From: an uncultured Mycobacterium sp.
GTDB taxonomy: Bacteria > Actinomycetota > Actinomycetes > Mycobacteriales > Mycobacteriaceae
NCBI GenBank assembly: GCA_900078375.1
Contig: FLQS01000005.1
Location: 47 to 64,046 of the forward strand
Direction: 5' to 3'
DNA: 64,000 nt
Part shown: piece by piece, positions 34,460-42,617 of the stretch
How the letters are laid out: every line of letters starts with the position of its first letter
Numbering within the stretch: the first letter of the stretch is position 1
Made by a program: the position numbers and the translations under genes
The notes under the pieces: generated by a model
The model's database searches: none
Seen by the model: the letters and a program-made list of their open reading frames with translations, nothing else
Told to the model about the DNA's origin: nothing

Positions 34460-35467
34460 TCAGTGTGCAATGAGGCCCAGCCGCTGGTAGGCCCGCTCGA
34501 TCTGGGCCTTTCCAGCCTCGGGCACTTCCGCCTGCGGCGGGCGCGAATGCGGATAGTCGCCGATCGGGAGTCCCAGCAGAGACGCGGCGTATTTGAACGC
34601 GCCACCCCAGTGCGTGAAGTAGTCCGCCCGCCCCGGATAGCAGGTGAACCACGAGCCCATGTCGACACCGAACTGGTCCAGCCCGGACTTCTCGGCGTAG
34701 TCCATCGCCTCGATGAGTTTGTCGGCCCAGACCAGCTCCCAATACTCGGAGATGATCGGCCGTTGCGGGGTCTCGTGCAGATAGCCCGCGGTACCCAGTT
34801 GGGCGGAGCCCACCACTCCGGCCCGCAACCAGCCCGCGCGGTAGACCGTGAGATCGCACTCCCAGATCGTCAGACCGGGTGCCAGCTCGTGCAGCACCCG
34901 GCTGCACGCCGGGCGGAACGCGCCCTCTTTCGTCGCGCACACCGCGGGAATTTCGGCGTAGATGCGCGCCCCCTCCGCGGGCGTCAGCACATACCCCGAC
35001 GACGGGGAGTTGAACATGCCCAGCGCGATGTCGGTTCTGTCGGCGATGTAGCGGAAGAACCGCAGCACCCCTTCTCCGCCGTGCGCCTCCATCATCGGGG
35101 TCTGGATGTAGACGATGTCGGCGCCCGCCTGCTGCGCGTGCTGGGTGAGTTCGAGGCAGTCCTTGGCTGCCGTTGCCGCCGTGCAGGCTTGGATCACGAC
35201 GTCGGGGTTGGCTCGCCGCCCCTCCTCGATTGCGATCTCCAGCAACTGCTTTCGCTCGGCAATCGTCAACGACCAGAACTCGGCTATTCCGCTGGTGCAC
35301 CACAGCATCGGGTGCTTGAGCTCGCCGACGCAGTACCGCACCAGCGTCCGGTAGGAATCCCAGTCGACGTCATCACCGTCGGTGCCGGAGAACGGCGTGT
35401 AGAGGCTGTTGCCGATCCCGCGCAGTCCCGTCCGCGCCCAGTCCCTGGCGTCGCGTGCTGTGGCCAT
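34460..35467 (-). CDS. Dihydrodipicolinate-synthase family aldolase/hydratase
   Basis: A 335-residue DapA-fold class I aldolase. A Schiff-base Lys is expected in ATKEGAF near residue 182, preceded by YIQTPM near 140. Non-lysine DapA proteins include hydratase-aldolases that cleave pyruvate or an aldehyde from ring-opening products. The catabolic context favours such a role over lysine synthesis. ATG 35467 lies 9 bp after the SDR stop. Confidence 0.85.
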   Translation of the reverse strand: MATARDARDWARTGLRGIGNSLYTPFSGTDGDDVDWDSYRTLVRYCVGELKHPMLWCTSGIAEFWSLTIAERKQLLEIAIEEGRRANPDVVIQACTAATAAKDCLELTQHAQQAGADIVYIQTPMMEAHGGEGVLRFFRYIADRTDIALGMFNSPSSGYVLTPAEGARIYAEIPAVCATKEGAFRPACSRVLHELAPGLTIWECDLTVYRAGWLRAGVVGSAQLGTAGYLHETPQRPIISEYWELVWADKLIEAMDYAEKSGLDQFGVDMGSWFTCYPGRADYFTHWGGAFKYAASLLGLPIGDYPHSRPPQAEVPEAGKAQIERAYQRLGLIAH

Positions 35468-35476
35468 GGTTGCTCC

Positions 35477-36274
35477 TTAAGTGAAGTCGGACCCGCCGTC
35501 GACATTGACGTTGGCTCCGGTCATGTACGAGTTGCGCTTCGACGCCAGAAAGGCCACGACCGGACCGATCTCCTCCGGCAGCCCCGCCCGCGGCAGGTGG
35601 GCCGGGTGACCGAAATGCTCGTCGATCGCGGCCATCAGCGCGTAGGGGTCGGATCCGTCGACGCCGACGGACTCCGCCCAGCCGGTGAGCGCTTCGGAGG
35701 CGATGCTGCCCGGCGAGACGACGTTGACCAGGATCTCGTCGGGGGCAAGGAACAGCGACAGGTTCTTGGAGACGCTGGTGACCATCGACTTGGCCGCGGT
35801 GTAGGCCGACAACCGTGCGCTCTGCCGCTGCGTGGACTGGGCGGAGAAATTGACGATGCGCGCCCACTGGGCTGCCCGCAGCAGGGGCAGCGCCGCGCGC
35901 ACGCAGCGCACCATCCCCATCGCGCCCTCGTCGATGGCCGTGTGCCATTGGTCGTCGGTCAGGTCATCGAAAGTGCCTTGCACACTTGGCCCGACGGCAT
36001 TGATGAGGATGTTGAGCTCGCCACCCCACCGGTCGCCGATCTGCTCGAAGACCGCCTGCACCTGCGCGCTGTCCCCGGTGTCGGCCACCAAACCCACGGC
36101 GTCCGGGCTGCCGCGCCCGGTCAGTTCGTCGGCCGCGGCCTCGAGTACCGCCGCCGTGCGGCCCACCAAGGCGATCCGGGCGCCGTCGTCGGCCAGGCAC
36201 CGGGCGGCGGCTAGCCCCATTCCGCGACCACCGCCGACGACGACGGCGGTGGCGTCACCGAGTCCGAGATCCAC
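35477..36274 (-). CDS. SDR-family oxidoreductase
   Basis: A 265-residue short-chain dehydrogenase. The cofactor motif GGGRGMG lies near residue 15, and the catalytic Ser and YTAAK near residue 158. GTG 36274 is the first start after the crotonase stop (13 bp gap), with a weak ribosome site, so the start is uncertain. It probably oxidises a hydroxyacyl-CoA or ring alcohol formed by the crotonases. Confidence 0.85.
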   Translation of the reverse strand: MDLGLGDATAVVVGGGRGMGLAAARCLADDGARIALVGRTAAVLEAAADELTGRGSPDAVGLVADTGDSAQVQAVFEQIGDRWGGELNILINAVGPSVQGTFDDLTDDQWHTAIDEGAMGMVRCVRAALPLLRAAQWARIVNFSAQSTQRQSARLSAYTAAKSMVTSVSKNLSLFLAPDEILVNVVSPGSIASEALTGWAESVGVDGSDPYALMAAIDEHFGHPAHLPRAGLPEEIGPVVAFLASKRNSYMTGANVNVDGGSDFT

Positions 36275-36287
36275 GGCCGGCTGGGAA

Positions 36288-37049
36288 CTAAGTCCCGGTC
36301 CAATTCGGCGCGCGCTTCTCGGCGAACGCGACGGCACCTTCACGGGCATCGTTGGAGGAGAAGACCGGAATGATGAGTTCCAGCTGCTTCTTCCACATTT
36401 CGGCCTGGCTCCAGTCCGCGGACTGGATCAGCACGTCTTTGGTGGCTGCCACGGCGAGCGGTCCGTTGGCGCTGATCTTGGCGGCGAGCTCGATCGCGCC
36501 GGCCAGCGCCTCACCCGGCTCGGTGAGGACGTTGACGAATCCCCACGCCTCGCCCTGCTCGGCGGAGAAGGTCTCGCCGGTCAGCGCCAGCTCGAAGGCC
36601 TTCTGGTATGGGATGCGCTGCGGCAGTCGCAGCAGCCCACCACCGGCTGCGACCAGACCACGTTTGACCTCGGGGATGCCGAACTTGGCGGTCTTGGAGG
36701 CGACCACCAGGTCGGTGCCGAGTACCACCTCGGTGCCGCCGGCCACCGCGTAGCCCTCGACGGCGGCGATCAGCGGCTTGCGCGGCGGACGTTCGGTGAA
36801 GCCGATGCCACGCCCGGGAATGGCCACCACTTCGCCGGCCGCAAATGCCTTGAGATCCATGCCCGAGCAGAAATTTCCGCCCGCGCCGGTGACCACGCCG
36901 ACGGTCAGATCAGGGTCGCTGTCGAGCTCGTCGACAGCATCGGCAAGTCCTTGGCTCACAGCAAGATTCACCGCATTGCGGGCCTCAGGGCGATTGATGG
37001 TGATGACCAGTATCCGGCCTTGGCGTTCACGCAACACTGCGTCCGACAC
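36288..37049 (-). CDS. Enoyl-CoA hydratase (crotonase)
   Basis: A 253-residue crotonase. It has GGNFCSGMDL near residue 60 and a Glu in FGIPEVKRGL near 130; the second Glu position is Gly (AAGGG), so it has only one acid and may be a different type from a classic hydratase. GTG 37049 is the first gene of the 12-gene minus operon (37049-23976) and is divergent from the TetR gene, with operator copy 7 between them. Confidence 0.9.
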   Translation of the reverse strand: MSDAVLRERQGRILVITINRPEARNAVNLAVSQGLADAVDELDSDPDLTVGVVTGAGGNFCSGMDLKAFAAGEVVAIPGRGIGFTERPPRKPLIAAVEGYAVAGGTEVVLGTDLVVASKTAKFGIPEVKRGLVAAGGGLLRLPQRIPYQKAFELALTGETFSAEQGEAWGFVNVLTEPGEALAGAIELAAKISANGPLAVAATKDVLIQSADWSQAEMWKKQLELIIPVFSSNDAREGAVAFAEKRAPNWTGT

Positions 37050-37091
37050 CCGGTGCTCCTCCGTGGTTGATTCGCTGGTATCGGTAAAACC

Positions 37092-37110
37092 TACTATAGG
37101 CTTTACAGTA
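37092..37110. promoter_or_regulatory. 19-bp palindromic operator, copy 7 (at the TetR gene)
   Basis: TACTATAGGCTTTACAGTA: 6/8 and 8/8. It lies between the 12-gene minus operon and the TetR gene. The right arm gives TACAGT, a possible -10 for the TetR gene. Autoregulation by this TetR is the simplest reading. Confidence 0.7.
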
Positions 37111-37209
37111 ACGGGTAGAGACCAACTGATCTGGAGCGGAGACGCAGTTCACAGCGCAACGCCCGGTAGATTTCTAGCGCCGGTTCTTCAAACGGAAGGT
37201 GGACCTGCA

Positions 37210-37944
37210 GTGGCCAAGCCAGCGACCGCCACCAAGCGCCCCCGGCGCGAGCGTGGGTCGATCAATCCCGACGACATCATCGCGGGCGCCTTCGAACTCG
37301 CCGAGCAGGTGTCGATCGACAACCTGAGCATGCCCCTGCTGGGCAAGCACCTCGGTGTCGGCGTCACCAGCATCTACTGGTACTTCCGCAAGAAGGACGA
37401 TCTGCTCAACGCGATGACGGACCGGGCGCTTCGCGAGTACGTGTTCGCGACGCCGTATGTCGAAGCCGCCGATTGGCGCGAGACGCTGGCCAACCACGCG
37501 CGTGCGATGCGCAAGACCTTCATGAGTAGCCCGATCCTGTGCGACCTGATCCTGATCCGCTCGGCCCTGTCCCCGCGGGCCGTGCGGGCAGGTGAGCTCG
37601 AGGTGGAGAAGGCGATCGCCAGCCTGGTCGAGGCGGGGCTGTCCACCGAGGATGCGTTCGACACCTACTCCGCGGTCTCCGTGCACGTGCGGGGTTCGGT
37701 TGTGCTGCATCGACTTTACGAGAAGAACATGGCCGCCAACGAAGATGCGCACCAGCTCGAGGACGCGATCATCGGTACTGCCGAGAGCACGCCACTGCTC
37801 GCCCGGGTGAGCGCCGAGGGGCACCGGATCGGCGCCGCCGACGAGCGCAATTTCGAGTTCGGCCTGGAGTGCATCCTCGATCACGCGGCCCAGCTCATCG
37901 AGGAGGGCAAGAAGTCCCCCGCGAGCAGACGTAAACGGTCCTGA
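37210..37944 (+). CDS. TetR-family regulator; candidate master repressor of the island
   Basis: A 244-residue TetR regulator. The DNA-binding helices lie at about residues 22-62 (MPLLGKHLGVGVTSIYWYFRK), and a large ligand domain follows. GTG 37210 has AAGGTGGA 7 nt upstream. It is divergent from the main minus operon with operator copy 7 in the 160-bp gap. Of the regulators in the window it is the best placed to bind the 19-bp palindrome. The acyl-CoA or free substrate that would release it is unknown. Confidence 0.9.
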   Translation: MAKPATATKRPRRERGSINPDDIIAGAFELAEQVSIDNLSMPLLGKHLGVGVTSIYWYFRKKDDLLNAMTDRALREYVFATPYVEAADWRETLANHARAMRKTFMSSPILCDLILIRSALSPRAVRAGELEVEKAIASLVEAGLSTEDAFDTYSAVSVHVRGSVVLHRLYEKNMAANEDAHQLEDAIIGTAESTPLLARVSAEGHRIGAADERNFEFGLECILDHAAQLIEEGKKSPASRRKRS

Positions 37945-37979
37945 GTTATCGGCGTGTCGGAGTCGTTTACGTCTGCTCG
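37922..37979. terminator. 16-bp perfect inverted repeat, possible bidirectional terminator
   Basis: CGAGCAGACGTAAACG (37922-37937) is the exact reverse complement of 37964-37979, with a 26-nt loop. It spans the 3' end of the TetR gene and the gap before the convergent thiolase. There is no T-run, so it is not a classic intrinsic terminator, but its place between convergent genes suggests termination or RNA stabilisation. Confidence 0.5.
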
Positions 37980-37991
37980 GCGTAGGGACTA

Positions 37992-39167
37992 CTAGACCTC
38001 GATGATGACCGCGCCGCCCTGACCGCCGCCGGCGCACATCGCCGCGACACCGATGCCGCCGCCGCGACGGCGCAGTTCGTAGATCAGGGTGGTGACCATC
38101 CGGGCGCCCGACGCCGCGATGGGGTGGCCCAGGCTGCATCCGCTGCCGGAGAAGTTCACCAGCTCCTCGTCGAGGTCGTACTCCTTGCAGGCCGCGATCG
38201 GCACCGCGGCGAAGGCCTCGTTGATCTCCCACAGCGCGATGTCCGACGGCTTGAGACCGGCCCGATCCAGCACCTTGCCGATGACCTTGACGCCGCCCAG
38301 GCCGGTGTCGCGTGGGGCAACACCCACCGAAGCCCAGGCCTTCACGGTCGCCATCACGTCCAGCTTCTGCGCCTCGGCGTAGGCCCGGTCGACCACCGCA
38401 ACCGCGGCACACGCGTCGTTGGTACCGCTCGCGTTGCCGGCGGTGATCGAGAAGCCTTCGATCTCGGGGTGAATCACCTTCAGCGCGGCCAGCTTCTCAA
38501 CCGTGGTGTCGCGGCGGGGATGCTCGTCGACGCTGAAGTCCACCACCGAACCGTCGAACTGCTCGACCTTGAGCGGAATGATCTCGTCGAGGAACTTGCC
38601 GGCGTCCTGAGCGGCGACGGCGCGCTGGTGCGAGCGCGCGGCCCAGGCATCCATCTCTTCGCGGGTCAGGCCATAGGACTGCGCGGTGTTCCAGCCGACG
38701 GTGATGGACATGTCCTTGGCAGGAGCGTCCGGGGTTTCGACGTGAGTCGGCGGCATCCACCGCTCCTCGAACTTCAGCTCCGGTCCGGGAATACGCCAGT
38801 TGGTCAGCGGAGTCATCGACAGTGATTGCACACCGCCGGCGATCAGCGCGCGCTCCATCCCGGACCCGATCTGCGCCGAGGCGTTACCAATCGCGGTCAG
38901 GCTGCCGGCGCAGTGCCGGTTCACCGACTGGCCCGGCACGTGCTCGAGGCCGGTCGCGGTGGCCGCGTACCGAGCGAGGTCGCCGCCGCCGTAATGGGAT
39001 TCGGCGAAGATGAGGTCATCGATGTCGGCGGGGTTGATCCCGGAGCGCCGGACGATCTCGGGCAGCACCGCGGTGATCAGCGTTTCGGGCGGGGTGTTGA
39101 CCAGCGTCCCCTTGAACGAACGACCGATCGCGGTCCGGACGGCACCGACGATGACTGGTTCGGGCAT
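37992..39167 (-). CDS. Acetyl-CoA acyltransferase (beta-ketothiolase)
   Basis: A 391-residue thiolase with all catalytic elements: the nucleophile Cys in NRHCAGSL near residue 86, the His in GHPIAASG near 348 and the Cys in CAGGGQGG near 378. It releases acetyl-CoA, or propionyl-CoA from methyl-branched chains, from a 3-ketoacyl-CoA. ATG 39167, third gene of the GntR, crotonase, thiolase block. The 72-bp gap upstream holds only a weak half-match to the 19-bp operator. Confidence 0.93.
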   Translation of the reverse strand: MPEPVIVGAVRTAIGRSFKGTLVNTPPETLITAVLPEIVRRSGINPADIDDLIFAESHYGGGDLARYAATATGLEHVPGQSVNRHCAGSLTAIGNASAQIGSGMERALIAGGVQSLSMTPLTNWRIPGPELKFEERWMPPTHVETPDAPAKDMSITVGWNTAQSYGLTREEMDAWAARSHQRAVAAQDAGKFLDEIIPLKVEQFDGSVVDFSVDEHPRRDTTVEKLAALKVIHPEIEGFSITAGNASGTNDACAAVAVVDRAYAEAQKLDVMATVKAWASVGVAPRDTGLGGVKVIGKVLDRAGLKPSDIALWEINEAFAAVPIAACKEYDLDEELVNFSGSGCSLGHPIAASGARMVTTLIYELRRRGGGIGVAAMCAGGGQGGAVIIEV

Positions 39168-39239
39168 TACGACCTCACTTCGACGTTGAGACGTTACAAA
39201 AATAACAGAATGTGTAGCGCTGGCGGTAAGTGGTCCGCG

Positions 39240-40109
39240 TCACTCCGGCTCAGGCACGTGGAAATGCTCGTCACGCAGCCGGAACGCCTCCTTGGTTCCG
39301 ACCTGCGCGCGGGTCTTGACGAAGTTGAACTCCCCCGGCGCGAACTGCAGATTGGTGCCATAGGCGTGGAACAGGTAACTCGCCACCTCTTCGCCCTGGT
39401 AGGCCTGGCTCTGCTCGACCAGCCGGAACGCCTCCTTGGCGATGACGACGCCGTCGGCCGGCATCTTGGCCGTCTTCTCCGCCCAGTACCGGGCCCGCGC
39501 CGTGACTGAGCCGGCATCGCAGGTCTCGGTGAAGACGCCCAGGTGCTCCACATCGCCGGCGGCGATGATGTCGCCGGTCAAAAGCATGCGCCGCGCCAGC
39601 ACCGGCCCCAGCCGGTGGAAGAACATGTGCAGGCTGCCCAGGGCCGGCCCGAGGAACCGGGTGGCCGGCATTCCGATCTTGGTGTCGCGGGCGATGACCG
39701 AGATGTCGGTCATCAGCGCCATTTCGAAACCGCCGCCGAGCGCATACCCGTTGATCTCGCCGATCGTGACCTTCGGGAAGCCCATCAGATTGTGGTAGAA
39801 GCCGAATGACTTGCGGTCCACTGTAAGTCGGCGGCGCTGGCTTGGGCGACGCTTCGCCTGCTGCTCCGATTTGTCGCCGTACCAGCCGTAGGCGTTGTTC
39901 ATATCGGCACCGGTGGAGAACACCCCTTCGGCGCCGCGCAACAGCACGACGGTGATGTCGTCATCCTCGGCGACAACATCGAGGTACCGCGCGACGGTCT
40001 CTCGCATGGCCGCGTCGTAGGAATTGCGCTGGGCGGGGTTGTTCAATGTGATCGTGGCGATGCGCTTCTCGCGATCAACCTCGAACAGCACTTGATCGTC
40101 GTCTGTCAT
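39240..40109 (-). CDS. Enoyl-CoA hydratase/isomerase family protein
   Basis: A 289-residue crotonase. Oxyanion segments are EGVFSTGADM near residue 65 and NGYALGGGFEMA near 120. The usual acidic active-site positions read GMPATRFLGPALG, without Glu, so the activity may differ from hydration. It contains an Arg/Gln-rich insertion (KSEQQAKRRPSQRRR) near residue 85. ATG 40109 lies 10 bp after the GntR stop. Confidence 0.88.
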   Translation of the reverse strand: MTDDDQVLFEVDREKRIATITLNNPAQRNSYDAAMRETVARYLDVVAEDDDITVVLLRGAEGVFSTGADMNNAYGWYGDKSEQQAKRRPSQRRRLTVDRKSFGFYHNLMGFPKVTIGEINGYALGGGFEMALMTDISVIARDTKIGMPATRFLGPALGSLHMFFHRLGPVLARRMLLTGDIIAAGDVEHLGVFTETCDAGSVTARARYWAEKTAKMPADGVVIAKEAFRLVEQSQAYQGEEVASYLFHAYGTNLQFAPGEFNFVKTRAQVGTKEAFRLRDEHFHVPEPE

Positions 40110-40119
40110 GGTCGCTTCC

Positions 40120-40893
40120 TCATCTGGGTTCTGCGTTCGAAATGAGCTTGGCCTCAATGGTTCTGTCCCGGCCGAAGGCCAGTGTGTTGCGCCGCGCGGC
40201 GGCGAGGTGATCCTGCGCCGACCGCACCGCGCGATCGGCGTTACCGTCCCGAATCGCGTCGAGCATCTTGTGGTGGTCAAGCAGCGCGGCTCGCATGGTC
40301 TTGTGCCGCATCGGGTCGGGCTCGTCGCTCCACACCGAGGACTCGTGGGCCGACCAGATCAGCTCCAGCGATCCGATCAGCAGGATCATCGGCTCGTTGC
40401 CGCACTGCGAGACCAGCGCCTCGTGAAAACGCCGAGCGTTCGGGACGTACTGCGAGGTGTCCTCGAATTGCTCTTCCTGACGGTCGATCTCGGCTTCCAG
40501 GTATGGCACGACCGCTGTCATCCGATCCTCGCGCGCGGCACACATGCCTGCGCAGATCGGCTCCAAGTGCATCAGCGCCCCGCTGACATCGGCCGGCGTC
40601 GAGGACCGGGATTGCAGCACCATGCTGATCATGTGGGCGGTGCGGTCGGCAGAGGGCAGGTGAACCACGGCGCCGCCCATATTGCCGCGGCGCACTGAGA
40701 CCAGACCATCGGTTTCCAGGATGTGGATCGCCTCGCGCAGCGCTGGCGGACTGACCCCGAACTCGGTGAAGAGACTCTCCTGAGAGGGCAGGACATCACC
40801 CTCCCGCAACCGTCCAGACAGGATGTCGTCGCGCAACCGGGATGCCACGATCTCGGCGACGCGAGGCGAGCGGATACGTGGAGCTGAAGTCAC
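40120..40893 (-). CDS. GntR/FadR-type (FCD domain) regulator
   Basis: A 257-residue regulator. The N-terminal winged helix is near residues 15-80 (ILSGRLREGDVLPSQESLFTEFG) and a C-terminal FCD ligand domain has typical metal or ligand His residues (FHEALV, LLDHHKML, DHLAAAR). GTG 40893 has AGGATGG upstream. The promoter contains a perfect 22-bp palindrome next to a copy of the 19-bp operator. It probably represses itself and the divergent crotonase/ligase operon. Confidence 0.92.
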   Translation of the reverse strand: MTSAPRIRSPRVAEIVASRLRDDILSGRLREGDVLPSQESLFTEFGVSPPALREAIHILETDGLVSVRRGNMGGAVVHLPSADRTAHMISMVLQSRSSTPADVSGALMHLEPICAGMCAAREDRMTAVVPYLEAEIDRQEEQFEDTSQYVPNARRFHEALVSQCGNEPMILLIGSLELIWSAHESSVWSDEPDPMRHKTMRAALLDHHKMLDAIRDGNADRAVRSAQDHLAAARRNTLAFGRDRTIEAKLISNAEPR

Positions 40894-40908
40894 CGGCCAT
40901 CCTATCCT

Positions 40909-40930
40909 TGCTATCTTGTACAAGATAGCA
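40909..40930. promoter_or_regulatory. Perfect 22-bp palindrome, probable GntR operator
   Basis: The 11-bp arm TGCTATCTTGT is followed at once by its exact reverse complement. The centre TTGTACAA fits the TTGT-N-ACAA type of FadR/GntR sites. It lies 15 bp upstream of the GntR GTG. Confidence 0.8.
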
Positions 40931-40931
40931 C

Positions 40932-40950
40932 TACTGTATGGCTATCTGTA
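40932..40950. promoter_or_regulatory. 19-bp palindromic operator, copy 8 (weaker)
   Basis: TACTGTATGGCTATCTGTA: 7/8 and 5/8. It starts one base after the 22-bp GntR palindrome and shares the GCTATC word with it. TAAAGT at 40949-40954 is a possible -10 for the plus-strand operon. Two regulators may thus meet at this promoter. Confidence 0.5.
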
Positions 40951-40974
40951 AAGTCGTGAAGGGCGGATTCTTCG

Positions 40975-41787
40975 GTGGGTGACGAGGCCCAGTCGACCGA
41001 TGGTGTCGTGACGACATCTCGGGATGGCACCGTGCTGCACATCGTGCTCGACCGGGCTGGTCGGCGTAACGCGCTGAGCCACAGCATGATCGACACACTG
41101 GTCGGTGTGCTGACGGCCGCGGCGAGCGACGACGGCCTGCGCGCGATCCACTTGACCGGCGCGGATTCGGACTTCTGCGCCGGCGTGGACTGGGTCGGCG
41201 CCAACAACAGCGGTCAGCGGCCCCGCACCGGCGATCTGGTGCGCCGGATTCCCCATACTGCGCACCGGGTGATCGAACTGGTGCACACCCTGCACCTGCC
41301 GGTGGTGTGCTCGGTGCGCGGCTGGGCCGCCGGCATGGGCTGCAATCTGGCGCTGGCCGCGGACTTCACCGTCGCCGCGCCCGATGCCGTGTTCTGGGAG
41401 CCGTTCCTGGACCGCGGTTTCAGCCCGGACTCCGGCTCGACGTGGCTGTTGCCCCGGCTGGTGGGGATGGCCCGCGCCAAGGAGATGCTGCTTCTGGGTG
41501 AGAAGGTCGACGGCGCGACGGCGGCGCAGTGGGGCCTGATCCACCGCAGCGTCGACGATGCCGATGTGGACGCCACCGTGGCAGCCTTACTGGACCGGCT
41601 GGCATCCGGCCCGACCATTGCGATCGGCCTGGCCAAACAAGCGATTCACTACAGCCAGCACGCCACCCTGAACCAAGCCATGACGCAGGAACTGTTCAAC
41701 CTCGAACTGTCCTGCCGCACCACAGATTTCAAGGAAGGGCTGGCGGCGTTCCGCGAACGACGCGACCCCGACTTCACCGGGCGATGA
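40975..41787 (+). CDS. Enoyl-CoA hydratase/isomerase (crotonase)
   Basis: A 270-residue crotonase. It has DSDFCAGVDW near residue 65 and WAAGMGCNL near 122; the active-site region reads FWEPFLDRGFSPDSG, with Glu and Asp at the two acid positions. GTG 40975 has AAGGGCGG 8 nt upstream. First gene of a 7-gene plus operon under the double operator region. Confidence 0.9.
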   Translation: MGDEAQSTDGVVTTSRDGTVLHIVLDRAGRRNALSHSMIDTLVGVLTAAASDDGLRAIHLTGADSDFCAGVDWVGANNSGQRPRTGDLVRRIPHTAHRVIELVHTLHLPVVCSVRGWAAGMGCNLALAADFTVAAPDAVFWEPFLDRGFSPDSGSTWLLPRLVGMARAKEMLLLGEKVDGATAAQWGLIHRSVDDADVDATVAALLDRLASGPTIAIGLAKQAIHYSQHATLNQAMTQELFNLELSCRTTDFKEGLAAFRERRDPDFTGR

Positions 41788-41804
41788 GAGATGAGGAAAC
41801 ACTG

Positions 41805-42617
41805 ATGCCGGCAGGTCCGTACGACACCATCGGGTATGAGGTCGAAGGCCATACGGCCACGATCACCTTGAACCGCCCGGAAGCGCTCAATGCGCTCAGC
41901 CCGCACATGATCACCGAATTGCGGGCGGCCTACGACGACGCGGAAGGCGACGACGACGTCTGGTTGCTGATCGTCACCGCCGTCGGGCGGGCGTTCTGCA
42001 CCGGCGCCGACGTCAAGGAGATCCCCGAAGACGGCAAGGTGCTCAACGAGCGGCCCTACCTGTCCACCTACGACCAGTGGGAGGCACCGCAGGAGGGCAC
42101 GCCACCGTTCCGGCGGATGGCCAAGCCAGTCATCGTCGCGATCAACGGAATCTGTTGTGGCGCAGGCCTGGACTGGGTCACCACCGGCGACATCGTGATC
42201 GCCTCCGACAAGGCGACGTTCTTCGACCCGCATGTGTCGATCGGCCTGGTGGCGGGCCGAGAAATGGTGCGACTGGCCCGGGTACTGCCCCGCACGGTCG
42301 CGCTGCGGATGGCGATCATGGGCAAACACGAACGGATGGATGCCGCGCGCGCGTACGAACTCGGGCTGATCACCGAGATCGTGGAACATGACCGGCTCCT
42401 CGAACGCGCCCACGAGATCGCCGACACCGTGAACCGCAACGCGCCGTTGGCCGTTCGCGGCACCCGACTGGCCGTCATCAAGGGCCGCGAGATCCCGATG
42501 CACGAAGCCGAGATACTCGCCGAGGCGTTCCGCGAGCGCAACCTGCACACCGCGGATTCGCTGGAAGGGCCCAAGGCCTTCGTCGAAAAGCGCGCCCCGG
42601 AATGGCAATGCCGATGA
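41805..42617 (+). CDS. Enoyl-CoA hydratase/isomerase (crotonase)
   Basis: A 270-residue crotonase beginning MPAGPYDTIGYEVEGH. Segments are GRAFCTGADV near residue 65 and NGICCGAGLDW near 115. The active-site region FFDPHVSIGLVAG has Asp in place of the first Glu. ATG 41805 follows GAGGAAA; an upstream ATG at 41784 overlaps the previous stop (ATGA) and would add 7 residues. It is related to the next gene and probably arose with it. Confidence 0.9.
   Translation: MPAGPYDTIGYEVEGHTATITLNRPEALNALSPHMITELRAAYDDAEGDDDVWLLIVTAVGRAFCTGADVKEIPEDGKVLNERPYLSTYDQWEAPQEGTPPFRRMAKPVIVAINGICCGAGLDWVTTGDIVIASDKATFFDPHVSIGLVAGREMVRLARVLPRTVALRMAIMGKHERMDAARAYELGLITEIVEHDRLLERAHEIADTVNRNAPLAVRGTRLAVIKGREIPMHEAEILAEAFRERNLHTADSLEGPKAFVEKRAPEWQCR

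Noticed and set aside
39192..39210. CGTTACAAAAATAACAGAA upstream of the thiolase as a tenth operator copy
   Set aside because: Only 9 of 16 arm positions match the consensus; one arm is essentially lost.
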